A stretch of 64,000 nucleotides of DNA, from assembly GCF_030397575.1 (NCBI RefSeq), contig NZ_JAPNXS010000006.1, positions 62,001-126,000 on the forward strand, given 5' to 3'. Each line of letters starts with the position of its first letter. Position 1 is the stretch's first letter. This document shows, piece after piece, positions 48,010 through 57,546 of this stretch. Made by a program: the position numbers and the translations under genes. Under the pieces are notes generated by a model. That model had not been told where the DNA came from, searched no databases, and saw only the letters and a program-made list of their open reading frames with translations. Source of the stretch: Psychromonas sp. 14N.309.X.WAT.B.A12 (GTDB taxonomy: Bacteria; Pseudomonadota; Gammaproteobacteria; Enterobacterales; Psychromonadaceae).

Positions 48010-49287
48010 TTACTTAAGTTTTGTCACTAAAATTTGTTCAACACGTACCCCTTCAAGGTCAAGCACCTCAAATTTATAGTCTTGATGGGTAAAGTGATCA
48101 GTACGTTTTGGTAATCGTTTCAAGGTATAAATCATAAACCCAGCGATGGTTTCGTATTGAGTCCGATCTGGAAAATCTTCAATAGATAAACAGCGCATCA
48201 CATCATTAATAGGCGTTAACCCCTCAATTAACCAAGAAGATTCATCACGTTGTACTATTTGCTCTTCATCTTGATGCGTGATTAATTCCCCCATAAAGCT
48301 GCTTAACAAATCTTTAACCGTCACAATCCCCACCACAGTAGCGTATTCATTCACAATCACAGCAAAAGGCTGAGTTGCCACTTTGAACGCATTCAATGCC
48401 TCAGAAAGAGTTAACGTTTCAGGCAGATAGAAAAGATCTTTATCCACTTGTGTAGGGTGAATTTGTGCTAACTCTCCTTTTAACACTAAACGCAAAATCT
48501 CCTTCGATTCGATACTACCTTCAATATTATCTAAACCACCATTACATACTAAGAAGTCATTGTGTGGTTGTTCAATAATTTTCTGACTAATATCTTCGCT
48601 GCTATCATCTAAGTCAAAATAGATAATTTGATCACGAGGAGTCATCACACTGCCAATCGTGCGAACATCTAGGTCAAACACATTACCAATTAACTGATAT
48701 TCCTGTTTTTGCAAACTACCATCTTCAGCACCCGCATCCATCATCGCGATAATATCTTCAGTGGTCACTAACTCAGTGCGTTCAGTTGGAATATGCAATA
48801 AACGTAGCATCATATTGGTCAAACCATTAAATAAAAATACCGCCGGCATCAATAGGAAAGTAATGCTGCGCATTAACGATACAATGCGAATTGCGACTGA
48901 CTCAGGCATGATAATCGCTAATCGTTTAGGTAACAGATCAGCAAATAAAATAAACAGGGAGGTCAAACAAATAAAAGAGAGGATAAAACTGATTTGATTT
49001 AACAATGCGCCTTGATAAAACAGGCTAATCACCTGCTTAATATAAGGTGTTAAGGCTTGCTCACCAATAATCCCACCTAAGATGGAAATACCATTTAAAG
49101 CGATTTGCATCATCGCAAAAAAGTTACCTGGTTGCTGTTGTAACTCCAACACTTCTAAGGCTTTTGTATTGCCTTCATCAGCCATCACTCGCAGCTTTAT
49201 CTTGCGTGCAGCAGCAATAGATATCTCTGACATAGCAAATACTGCGCCTGCTAATATTAATAAAACAATGCTCAACACATCACTCAT
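48010..49287 (-). CDS. paeA: CNNM/CBS-domain membrane protein, PaeA (YtfL)-like polyamine exporter
   Basis: A 425-residue protein of the HlyC/CorC-like group: CNNM membrane domain (about 1-190, with MSEISIAAARKIKLRVMADEGN and ADLLPKRLAIIMPE), two CBS domains (about 205-330, IGSVMTPRDQIIYFDLDD, AVIVNEYATVVGIVTVKDLLSSFMGEL) and a CorC/HlyC C-terminal domain. Sequence tracks E. coli YtfL/PaeA, reported to export putrescine and cadaverine. Location next to speAB supports that assignment over a magnesium/cobalt role. AAGGGTG precedes the ATG. Confidence 0.85.
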   Translation of the reverse strand: MSDVLSIVLLILAGAVFAMSEISIAAARKIKLRVMADEGNTKALEVLELQQQPGNFFAMMQIALNGISILGGIIGEQALTPYIKQVISLFYQGALLNQISFILSFICLTSLFILFADLLPKRLAIIMPESVAIRIVSLMRSITFLLMPAVFLFNGLTNMMLRLLHIPTERTELVTTEDIIAMMDAGAEDGSLQKQEYQLIGNVFDLDVRTIGSVMTPRDQIIYFDLDDSSEDISQKIIEQPHNDFLVCNGGLDNIEGSIESKEILRLVLKGELAQIHPTQVDKDLFYLPETLTLSEALNAFKVATQPFAVIVNEYATVVGIVTVKDLLSSFMGELITHQDEEQIVQRDESSWLIEGLTPINDVMRCLSIEDFPDRTQYETIAGFMIYTLKRLPKRTDHFTHQDYKFEVLDLEGVRVEQILVTKLK

Positions 49288-50425
49288 TTTTACACCCTTT
49301 TATAGCAACAAATCAGCTCAAGGCGATTGTTACTGTATTAAAGGCTAACCCATTTAGCCGTAAAATCAGGCGCATTATAGTGTGAGTTTAGCATTCGACA
49401 ACGCTTATTTTTTGAAAAGTAAGCGTTTGTTTTAAGTCGAAACTTAACCGGCTGAATATAAAGAAATAAGTTTACATGAAGTGGCTATTTCTGAGTCTAA
49501 AAAGCAACGGACAACAACAAAAAGCACGTACTCTAACTACCGACTATAAAGGAGAATAAATGTCAGGTATTGTTATAACCAATTAACAAAGATAAAAAGC
49601 CCTCGAGAGCAATCAAAATCCTTCTAATTTTCCACATTACATCCACCATCAACCACATTGTAATCCGACTAAATTCATCAATATTCGATAACATGAAGTG
49701 TAAGCCGATTAAGCAATAAGTTGAATAACCGTTGTAATCCATTTCACATAATCAACTCTTTAGATGATTGACTTCTGGGTATTTTAAAAGCGGTTAACAT
49801 ACTTTATTACCCCTCTTGCTGGAGGTAAATATACATCACTACGATGCGCTCAATATCTTCACTTTGCTTTAAATACACACAATTTTTATTTGAAACTGCT
49901 ACAACTAACACTGCATTCTTCATCTCAATTAGTTTATTATGTGCGCTGGTTTTTAAACTTTATAACAAAAATAATATTGTTAAAAACCTAGGTGAGTCGC
50001 ATCAAGCGATACCTAAAGTGACATTAGGTAAATAGGCTGCTCAAATGGCATCGATTATTATAATAAAATAGCTGTTATTGAGCATAATATTTAATCAAAG
50101 GAAGGAAAATAGCTTGTCATACCGATAACATTAAAAAAGTGAATAGTATCCTGAATAGCAATGGCTAAACTAAAAGTAGAATTTAATGTAAATAGATCCC
50201 TTTTTGCACAATTAATTCCCCTTTAAATAAGTCACTTAAAGCAGGAGATAGCTCATTTAATTAATGAAATTAGTATTAGAACAGACTCATTATTTTTTAA
50301 TAACAATAATAATAAAAATGATAGTTTTAAAGGTAGTCAATGCTGTTTAGTTAATGGTAACCCTACACTTTTCAACCAATATCACCTTTAAAAATTATCA
50401 GTCCTAAATTTTAAAAGGAAAAATA
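49288..50425. other. Long region with no confident gene
   Basis: About 1.1 kb of AT-rich DNA. The only candidate is a 63-codon frame at 49844-50035 (plus strand) encoding one hydrophobic helix (TAFFISISLLCALVFKLY); a GGAGG lies 16 bp before its ATG, too far for a convincing start. No RNA gene or terminator was recognised. Confidence 0.4.
49844..50035 (+). CDS. Possible small membrane protein (weak)
   Basis: A 63-residue frame with a single membrane helix at about residues 23-40 and a short basic tail. Support is limited to a GGAGGTAA sequence at 49821 (spacing about 15) and isolation in an otherwise empty region. No family is recognised. It may be spurious. Confidence 0.25.
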   Translation: MRSISSLCFKYTQFLFETATTNTAFFISISLLCALVFKLYNKNNIVKNLGESHQAIPKVTLGK

Positions 50426-50857
50426 ATGAAGTTTGCAAAAATTATAATGTTAAATTGTGCTTTTTTAACATTATCTGGATGTGTGGGTGGATTAACTGAT
50501 AGACAAGAAAGAGAGTATGCCGCATTTGAAAACGATGGTGTATTAGTAGAAGAAAAAACACCTACTTTAGGTGCCTTACTAGGTGTATTACCTGGTGCTG
50601 GGTCCTTTTATACAGGCAACCCAGGACGCGGTATTACTAACCTGCTGCTATGGCCAATTTCTATTTTGTGGGAACCAGTCAATGGTTGGAATGGCGCCAT
50701 GAAAATTAACTATGATATGACCGCTTATCGCCTCAAAAAGCAACATGAGGAAGAGCTGTTAATATTAGAGTTTCAATACAAAAACGGTGAAATAAATAAC
50801 AACGAATACTTTTTTAAACTACAAAGATTAACGCAAAAGTACCAATACCAATATTAA
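50426..50857 (+). CDS. Lipoprotein with C-terminal SHOCT-like segment
   Basis: A 143-residue lipoprotein; the lipobox LSGC gives acylated C19. Residues 45-75 contain LGALLGVLPGAGSFYTGNPGRG, a glycine-rich hydrophobic stretch typical of proteins that insert in the outer membrane, followed by a second hydrophobic segment NLLLWPISILWEPVNGW. The C-terminal part (ILEFQYKNGEINNNEYFFKLQRL) resembles a SHOCT oligomerisation motif. Function unknown. AAAGGA precedes the ATG, and a hairpin follows the stop. Confidence 0.8.
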   Translation: MKFAKIIMLNCAFLTLSGCVGGLTDRQEREYAAFENDGVLVEEKTPTLGALLGVLPGAGSFYTGNPGRGITNLLLWPISILWEPVNGWNGAMKINYDMTAYRLKKQHEEELLILEFQYKNGEINNNEYFFKLQRLTQKYQYQY

Positions 50858-50881
50858 GTTAAATAGTATGAACAATAAGGA

Positions 50882-50913
50882 CAGAGTTTGTTAAATAAAG
50901 CTGACAAACTCTG
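50882..50913. terminator. Hairpin between convergent lipoprotein and ketosynthase genes
   Basis: CAGAGTTTGT pairs with ACAAACTCTG over a 12-nt loop, 25 bp after the lipoprotein stop and just before the ketosynthase stop. Confidence 0.6.
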
Positions 50914-50923
50914 CCTATTTACT

Positions 50924-51973
50924 CTAATGAGTATACACAAAGCCACCATAGAGGTACTTAGTTGCTTCAGCCCCTAATACAACCACTTTATCTCCCCTCT
51001 TCAACTTACCTGAATTGATCATTCTTGCTAAACTAACCCAAATAGCAGCAGAGCCTAAATTACCTAACACTTTGCCATCATTAATCACACCTTGTATGGG
51101 GACACCTAGTTTTTTTGCGATCATAGTATCGATATGCCCATTAGCTTGATGTGGTAAAATATAATCAAAATCCTCTACCTGATAACCACGTGATAGCACT
51201 GCCTGCAAACCAAGCTCAAACAGCTTTTCCCCGCTTTTTTTAACCGCTTCAGTATTATGGTGAAAGCGCGCCATTTCTCCTGCGCCAACCGTATTTGATC
51301 CACCATCTAAGTAAAAACCAGGTTCCTTACCATGGCCAATTTGACCAATATACATATCACTAATACGTTGCTTTGATTGAGTTGCATGTTGCACTATCGC
51401 CGCGGCACAACCATCCCCCATTTGCATATAATTGACCAATTGAGAGGTACTAATAAAGTCTTTATTGATATCAAAATATACTGAGCCAGTTTCACAACCG
51501 ACAATTGCTAAAGGCTTAGGCTCACTTAAGCTAAAGGCGCTAGCAATTTGTAAGGCATTAGCAAAACCAGTACAAGCTTGTCGTAGTTCCAAGTAAGGAG
51601 CATTCACCGCAAGCTTATCAGCAATCCATGAAGCATTAGGCGGAACTTGTGTATGTGGCGTGCAAGTATGACTTAATAAATAACCAAGATCAGAGGCAGA
51701 TAGATTAGCTGACAAAAGAGCATTTGTTAAAGCTTCACTGCTCATATCAATACTTGATGGAATACAGGCACTCAGGGGGGTAGTTAAATCTCGTACCAAA
51801 TGTCGCTTCTGAACCCCTAAGCGATTAGCAATGATTTCAGCCTTTCTTTTTATAGTTCGACCACATAAGGTTTCAAGGGTATCAAACAAAGTTTTATTGG
51901 TTACTTGTTGAGGAGGTAATACTGCATTAATTGATAATAAATTAAGGTCATTCGGTGCAAAAGTTACTGCCAT
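50924..51973 (-). CDS. FabH-like beta-ketoacyl-ACP synthase III
   Basis: A 349-residue thiolase-fold enzyme with an intact KAS III triad: C134 (LRQACTGFANAL), H275 (ILPHQANGHID) and N305 (VLGNLGSAAIW). It is longer and more divergent at the N-terminus than housekeeping FabH and is not beside fabD/fabG/acpP, so I infer a specialised condensing enzyme. Its start overlaps the stop of a ferritin-like di-iron gene by 10 bp (shared ATGGCAGTAA), so the two are coupled. Product unknown. Confidence 0.88.
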   Translation of the reverse strand: MAVTFAPNDLNLLSINAVLPPQQVTNKTLFDTLETLCGRTIKRKAEIIANRLGVQKRHLVRDLTTPLSACIPSSIDMSSEALTNALLSANLSASDLGYLLSHTCTPHTQVPPNASWIADKLAVNAPYLELRQACTGFANALQIASAFSLSEPKPLAIVGCETGSVYFDINKDFISTSQLVNYMQMGDGCAAAIVQHATQSKQRISDMYIGQIGHGKEPGFYLDGGSNTVGAGEMARFHHNTEAVKKSGEKLFELGLQAVLSRGYQVEDFDYILPHQANGHIDTMIAKKLGVPIQGVINDGKVLGNLGSAAIWVSLARMINSGKLKRGDKVVVLGAEATKYLYGGFVYTH

Positions 51974-52698
51974 TTGGCCTCCAAAGCACTAAAGATACGT
52001 GCTAGATCTACGCCTAATGCTGAAAAATGCTGCTCTTGTGTTGCTAGTAGTTTGTGTAAACTCTGACTAACCACTGCTTGTTCTAACTTAAACATAGCAG
52101 ATGTTGCTCCTAGCACTTGAGCATGATGTTTTGCTATATAAACGTGTTTAGCTTCATCTTTTTTAATCAAACCGCAAAGTATGGCAAAAGGATGAGAGCT
52201 GCCTAATAATGAATGCTCAAATTCATGCATAATTTGAGTAACACAAGCATCTAATACGGCAATTTTAATAAAATGCTGGCACCGCCACTCTCTCCTGCCT
52301 AACTTGGCATAAAACAATCTTGCTTGGCCTTGTATCTTTTTCTGTGTTGGCACAACCGGTAAATGCTCAAGTATCCATTGCAAGGCTTGATCATGACGAG
52401 ACTCGTCTTGTTCTACCTCAATTAAGCTATTAATCATAACTTGGTTTTCAGCAGTTGATTGCGAAAATAAGCGCGTAATTTCTTGATTAAAAACTAACTG
52501 TGCAGATTGTTCACCACATAGTAATAGCGGGATCAAATGAGCCAGGATGAATTGCTCGTCAGCAGACCAATCTGCAGCACAATTATCAGGGTTATTGATC
52601 CAGTCACTAATACGTTGGCCATTGGCGTTAGATATTATCGGCACATGAGCTTGATGTGCATTAGGTAATAGAAAGCAACGCGACTGATTATGAGGCAT
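51964..52698 (-). CDS. Ferritin-like di-iron protein (predicted oxygenase)
   Basis: A 244-residue, all-helical cytoplasmic protein. It shows the di-iron pattern of a four-helix bundle: E63 (CGEQSA), E99-x-x-H102 (DESRH), E159 (MHEFEH) and E182-x-x-H185 (DEAKH). Such proteins include oxygenases (AurF type), desaturases and ferritins; with a single coupled KAS III partner I infer an oxidative step on an acyl or amino substrate. I cannot name the family. The start at 52698 has AAGGTG upstream; an earlier in-frame codon near 52728 is less likely. Confidence 0.75.
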   Translation of the reverse strand: MPHNQSRCFLLPNAHQAHVPIISNANGQRISDWINNPDNCAADWSADEQFILAHLIPLLLCGEQSAQLVFNQEITRLFSQSTAENQVMINSLIEVEQDESRHDQALQWILEHLPVVPTQKKIQGQARLFYAKLGRREWRCQHFIKIAVLDACVTQIMHEFEHSLLGSSHPFAILCGLIKKDEAKHVYIAKHHAQVLGATSAMFKLEQAVVSQSLHKLLATQEQHFSALGVDLARIFSALEAKWQ

Positions 52699-53441
52699 AC
52701 CACCCACCTTGCTGAATACAACAATCATCAGCGGAAACTACTTGGGATTTCACAGAAACCAGTACATACACAGTCATATAAATGCTTCCTTTGTCATTCA
52801 AAGTCATCAGCTCACTTTCCTCAGTAATATAAATAATTTATTACTAATAAAAGACCTCAATAAAGCCGTTTTTAATTCAATTATTCGTGATGAACGGCAA
52901 ACATAATAAATGACTTATATTTTGCTGATATAAAAAAGAGCAATCGTGATGGCATGCGTTCAGCGCATTAAATGCTTAAAAGTGACGACAAAAGTGGTGA
53001 TGGGCAAAAGGGAAAGTTGAGAAATACTTAGTTTATTTGCTTATAGGTATTGATTGACCTAGATCTAACCCCGAATAAGCAAAAAAATCAAAATTTAAAC
53101 ATCGAATGTTATTATTATTTAATACAACACAATGCTTCATTATTTTATCAATGATTCTATTAAAAAATAAAAACATTAAAATCAACATGATAAAAATCTT
53201 TACATAACTTACATTTATTATGCGCATAATCAATATCTCTTAAATGCATATGAGAATGATTGCCTTTAATATCAATATAAAGTCTAATCCCCTGCAAATC
53301 ACGTTAATGATAATCATTACCGAAAAAGTAAGTTTTTATATCTATACCGTACCTATTAACAGCGTTCCTACTCTGTGTAAGTTATCTATATGATTGATAA
53401 CGTTAAAATAAGTTCAGTATTATTTCAGGATGAGATAAACA
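52699..53441. other. Long divergent intergenic region
   Basis: About 740 bp, very AT-rich, between the di-iron gene and the TonB receptor. Beyond the Fur box at 53303-53321 I find no supported gene; short frames here have no sites or coding character. Confidence 0.45.
53303..53321. promoter_or_regulatory. Fur box upstream of TonB receptor
   Basis: GTTAATGATAATCATTACC matches 17 of 19 positions of the Fur consensus GATAATGATAATCATTATC. It lies 121 bp before the receptor's start codon, so iron-dependent repression is likely. Confidence 0.8.
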
Positions 53442-55433
53442 ATGCATAATTCATTACCATTCAAGCGCCTACCTATTACCATCATGATCAGCTCAGTACT
53501 TTCTGCTTCTGCATTTGCAACAGAGTCAGAAATATCTACGGCAACAACTTATGGTGTAGTTGAGGTTTGGGGTACCCAAATTAACAACGAAACGTCTTTA
53601 TTAACACATGATATTGAATCAAAACAAGCTCACCACGTAAGTGTTTTGTTACGTGACCAAGCAGGTGTTGATGTAGGCGGCTCGCACTCACTAAACCAAT
53701 CGATTAATATTCGTGGTGTAACTGAAACAGATTTAAATATCACTATTGATGGCGCAGACCAAAGTAACAATGTATTCCATCACGTTGGTAACCTGCTAAT
53801 CAATCCAGATATTCTTCAATCTGTTGATTTACAAGTAGGCACAAACTCTATCATTAATGGTGGTTTGAGTGGTGGCGTAGCTTTTGAAACTAAAGATGCT
53901 GACGACCTATTAAGAGAGGGTGAAACAGTAGGAGCACGTATTTACGGTGGTTATGCAGACAATGATTATTACTCATACTCAGGTACTGTTTATTCACGTA
54001 TCAATGAGCACTTTGATTTCTTAGCGTATTATAACGCGATTGACCGTAACAACTCTGTTGACGGTGAAGGTAACGAGAAACTAGGCCAAGAAGGTAAGAT
54101 GCAAAATATCTTACTAAAAGCAGGTTTTAACTTCAGTGATTCAAATAGATTAGAGCTGAGTTATGACTACTACGATGATTCAGGTGACTATGCACTTCGA
54201 ACCAACTTAGGTGCAGAGTATGATCCAACAGGCGCAATCTATGATATTTCATATAACAGAGAAACTATCACGTTAAACCACGAGTTATCACTCGCCCAAA
54301 CTCAGATTAACTCAACACTGTACAGTAACACCATGACTTATAATCCAGATTACGGTGAAGGCAGTACCAATAATGAAGGTATTACCAACAACATAGGTTT
54401 CAAAGTATTGGCAGAGACTGATGTTCAAGCAAGTGAAGCCTCTTATACGTTACGCTACGGTATTGAAGGTCAAACACAAGATGCGGAAAGAACCACTGAC
54501 GGCGAAAGAGTAGGCAATAAAGAATCAACTAAAAGCATCGCTGTATATGCAGAAAATGAAATAGCATTAACTGACAAGCTTTTAGTGACTCCAGGTGTCC
54601 GTTACGATGTCTATGCAATGGATGCAAATTCATCTGATGAAACATTCAAAGAGGTAAGCTTTGCATTAGCAGCTGAATACATGATTAATGATCAATGGAC
54701 TACTCGTGCAAGTGCAACAGAGTTATTCCAAGGTCCTGCATTACCAGGTTCATTTTTATCAACAGTACATGATGACAACCCAGATCTAAAAGCTGAAACG
54801 GGTATCAACTATGAGTTAGGTTTATCTTACGAAACACTAAACTTTGCGGGTATGGATACATTTGGTTTCTCTGTTACCTTATTTGAAACGCAAATTGATG
54901 ATTACATTGATAACTCAATCACTGGTAAAGTGGGTATTGAGAACTTAGGTGACGTGCAAATTAAAGGTGTTGAATCAAGTGTTAACATGCGTAAAGGTCA
55001 ATTCACTAGCCGTTTAACATACTCACACTCTGATTCTGAATACACCGATGTTAATGAAGATGCTAACTCAGATTACCTAAAAACAGTTGGCCAAGCATTG
55101 GATAATGAAGTAGGTGATAGTTTCTCACTTAACCTAGGTTACACCTTCCCAAGCGTCAACGTGAAAGTAAACTGGACAAGTATGGTGACGTTAGATTTGC
55201 ATAAAGATGTATCAGAAGATACCTCGAAAGCGGGTTACGATGTACATGATTTATCTATTCAATGGATGCCTAAACAAGTGCAAGACCTAACATTAACAGC
55301 TGGTATCGATAATATCTTTGATGAGCAATATGCTTCACATGCTTCTAATTACACGAGTCTAGAAGAAGATAGATACACAACGGACTATGAACCTGGACGT
55401 AACATCAAAATATCTGCTTCTTACCAGTTCTAA
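53442..55433 (+). CDS. TonB-dependent receptor (iron-regulated)
   Basis: A 663-residue outer-membrane receptor: signal peptide ending ASAFA, plug domain at about 40-155 (GVDVGGSHSLNQSINIRGV, ITIDGADQSNNVFHHVGN, LINPDILQSVDLQVG), then a 22-strand barrel ending in the aromatic residue (KISASYQF). The TonB box is probably near residue 35-42 (GVVEVWG). Similarity to heme/siderophore receptors is suggested by the plug wording and by the Fur box; an alginate role, given the neighbouring lyase, is less likely. It is followed by a strong terminator. Confidence 0.9.
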   Translation: MHNSLPFKRLPITIMISSVLSASAFATESEISTATTYGVVEVWGTQINNETSLLTHDIESKQAHHVSVLLRDQAGVDVGGSHSLNQSINIRGVTETDLNITIDGADQSNNVFHHVGNLLINPDILQSVDLQVGTNSIINGGLSGGVAFETKDADDLLREGETVGARIYGGYADNDYYSYSGTVYSRINEHFDFLAYYNAIDRNNSVDGEGNEKLGQEGKMQNILLKAGFNFSDSNRLELSYDYYDDSGDYALRTNLGAEYDPTGAIYDISYNRETITLNHELSLAQTQINSTLYSNTMTYNPDYGEGSTNNEGITNNIGFKVLAETDVQASEASYTLRYGIEGQTQDAERTTDGERVGNKESTKSIAVYAENEIALTDKLLVTPGVRYDVYAMDANSSDETFKEVSFALAAEYMINDQWTTRASATELFQGPALPGSFLSTVHDDNPDLKAETGINYELGLSYETLNFAGMDTFGFSVTLFETQIDDYIDNSITGKVGIENLGDVQIKGVESSVNMRKGQFTSRLTYSHSDSEYTDVNEDANSDYLKTVGQALDNEVGDSFSLNLGYTFPSVNVKVNWTSMVTLDLHKDVSEDTSKAGYDVHDLSIQWMPKQVQDLTLTAGIDNIFDEQYASHASNYTSLEEDRYTTDYEPGRNIKISASYQF

Positions 55434-55459
55434 TTAGCCATAACTAACGGTAAATGAAT

Positions 55460-55499
55460 AAAAAGCCCTGTCATCATGTTGGAATGACAGGGCTTTTTT
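55460..55499. terminator. Bidirectional intrinsic terminator
   Basis: AAAAGCCCTGTCA pairs with TGACAGGGCTTTT over an 11-nt loop; T-runs flank both ends. It serves the convergent TonB receptor and alginate lyase genes. Confidence 0.9.
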
Positions 55500-55552
55500 A
55501 TTGTGTATAAAATACTCGTTATAAAATAACTGAGTTAATAATACAGGCCTTA

Positions 55553-57451
55553 TTAATGGCTAACATCAATCACTTTAAACGTAACCGATGCATAATCAGG
55601 CGAGCTTGTTCCTGTTTTATTTTGGTTATATAAACCGGCTTTAAAGTACATGTAATCATCGGCATAAAAATCATCAATGGTGATCGCATCCGTGTCGCTT
55701 GATACACGAATTAACTGCTTAGATCGTGTTTTAGTATACTCAATTGAATCAGCAGTCGTATAAGTGTAACCGTCATGCCATACCGTTACCTTTAATTGGT
55801 CACCTGTTAGGTCAATCTCATAACTCCACTCATCACCCAAAGCAATACCGTTTTCTGGCTCAACTGGGTCCCCACTTGCATCTTGATCCGTATCGTTTTT
55901 ATCAGTAAAACCAATTACATTAATACGATCGCCTGGGTCACCGCTAGAATCATCCACAGTAAAGAATACAGAGCCTTTTTCATGCTCAGGTAATTTACGG
56001 TAGTAGATTTTCACTGGCTCATGATCTTCACCATGAATTTGGCCAACGATAATACGACCAATTTGATCTTCACTGTCCGCATCAACCGATACCGTATTGA
56101 CAATTAACGTCGCTTTCATGTTGCCGTCAACACCACCTACCAAGTCTTGATTGCTTTCAGATGCTTCACTAGTTACCCAATTGTTTTTAGTAAAGCCTTT
56201 AACGTTTGCATCACCGCCATCTGTGTACCTTGCCATCAACTCACGTAATTCAGAGCGAGGGTAAGTTGAACCACCAGAGCTGGCAGCATCATTTGCGACA
56301 GTAAAGGTAGGACAACCATCTTCCCAAGTGATCTCTTCTGCTCCATTTGAGCCTAATGTTTTGTTATCCACTAAGTCTTGAATATCATCCACATCGTTCA
56401 TCGAAACACCGTCACCGGTTGTGTAACCCCAAATTGACATATCAATATTACAACTGCCAACGAAAGTCTCTTCAACCGTTGACTCTTCTGTTTCCTCGGT
56501 TGTGTCTTCTGTAATCGATTCCTCTACTCCACCATCAGAACAACCTAATATTTGTGTTTCAACGATACTATTCCACGTTGAACCTGCAGAATTACCAGAG
56601 CCTGTTACACGAACGTAACGGGCTTCAGAATCAGTGACATCAATACTTTCATAACTTGTATCACTGCCTGACGATATACCACCAGCGTAAACCGAAGACC
56701 AATTGCTGTTATCTGTTGATGTTTCTATGTCGAAATAAGAACTACGCTCACTGCCCTTATACCACTGTATTGCTAACTCTTTTACAGATGCTTCACCACC
56801 CAAATCAAAGGTAATGGCTTTGCCTACTCCCTTTGAAGACCAACGAGAATCACTTGTGGTATTTTTATCAATCGCATTTTCAGGACCATGACCATCGTTA
56901 GTACCATCATCACTTGCTGAATCTATCGCTAATGAAGCACTACCACTACACGTGCCTGAATCAATACTTTCCTCAACCGATTCGCTCGACCCAGTACTAG
57001 TTAAAGCAAAGTCATCAAAACGCGCTTCATCACCATAATAGTTACCAAAAATAGTAATAGTGGTTGCGGAACCAGAGTTAAAAGAGGCAGTCACAAGTTC
57101 ATAGTCATCGCCACCACCAGTACGTGTATAACGCGTGCCATCTACTGTTGCACCTATTTTCCCTGTGCCTTTGATATATGCTGTCAGTTCATAGTCCGTA
57201 TTAGCCTCAACTGATACATCTTGTTCAAACTTACCGCCATCGCCAGTGATCTTAGCCGCTTTACTACCGCTACGTTGATCACTAGAAATTGAGGATGGGT
57301 CTGTATCTATCCAGCTATCGCTGGTAAAACCATCTTCAAAACCAGCATTTACAATGCTAACAGATGCCGCATTAGCTGCTGGGATAACAGTGACAGATAA
57401 TGCAGCAGCAACAAGCGCTGTTGTATATCTAAGTTTTGTATTGAGTTGCAT
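55553..57451 (-). CDS. Modular alginate lyase (CBM-CBM32-PL7)
   Basis: A 632-residue secreted enzyme. Signal peptide 1-29 (cut after ANA), a CBM4/16-like sandwich at about 31-150 (SIVNAGFEDGF, ELTAYIKGTG), an acidic linker, an F5/8-type CBM32 domain at about 168-304 (PENAIDKNTTSDSRWSS, ARYVRVTG), a Glu/Thr-rich linker (305-330), and a PL7 catalytic domain from about 333. The three PL7 signatures are intact: RSELR at 399-403, QIH at 471-473 and YFKAGLYNQ at 602-610. QIH points to activity on polyG or mixed blocks. It degrades brown-algal alginate outside the cell. Confidence 0.95.
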   Translation of the reverse strand: MQLNTKLRYTTALVAAALSVTVIPAANAASVSIVNAGFEDGFTSDSWIDTDPSSISSDQRSGSKAAKITGDGGKFEQDVSVEANTDYELTAYIKGTGKIGATVDGTRYTRTGGGDDYELVTASFNSGSATTITIFGNYYGDEARFDDFALTSTGSSESVEESIDSGTCSGSASLAIDSASDDGTNDGHGPENAIDKNTTSDSRWSSKGVGKAITFDLGGEASVKELAIQWYKGSERSSYFDIETSTDNSNWSSVYAGGISSGSDTSYESIDVTDSEARYVRVTGSGNSAGSTWNSIVETQILGCSDGGVEESITEDTTEETEESTVEETFVGSCNIDMSIWGYTTGDGVSMNDVDDIQDLVDNKTLGSNGAEEITWEDGCPTFTVANDAASSGGSTYPRSELRELMARYTDGGDANVKGFTKNNWVTSEASESNQDLVGGVDGNMKATLIVNTVSVDADSEDQIGRIIVGQIHGEDHEPVKIYYRKLPEHEKGSVFFTVDDSSGDPGDRINVIGFTDKNDTDQDASGDPVEPENGIALGDEWSYEIDLTGDQLKVTVWHDGYTYTTADSIEYTKTRSKQLIRVSSDTDAITIDDFYADDYMYFKAGLYNQNKTGTSSPDYASVTFKVIDVSH

Positions 57452-57533
57452 AAAAGATTTCCTTAAGAGTTAGATTCCATAGAAGTGGTAAAGCATTAAT
57501 CTCCTATCATTGATGAATTTAAAAATTGTTTAT

Positions 57534-57546
57534 CGCATAAAATGCG
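57534..57546. promoter_or_regulatory. Short inverted repeat upstream of alginate lyase
   Basis: CGCATAAAATGCG is a 5+3+5 inverted repeat 83 bp before the lyase start codon, a possible operator. No regulator gene nearby points to its identity. Confidence 0.3.

Noticed and set aside
52709-53233. Short frames at 52709-52906 and 53033-53233
   Set aside because: They lie in very AT-rich DNA, one overlaps the di-iron gene start, and neither has a ribosome site or family signature.
53442-57451. TonB receptor and alginate lyase as a polysaccharide utilisation locus
   Set aside because: They are convergent with a shared terminator, the receptor has a near-perfect Fur box, and no other alginate gene is near.
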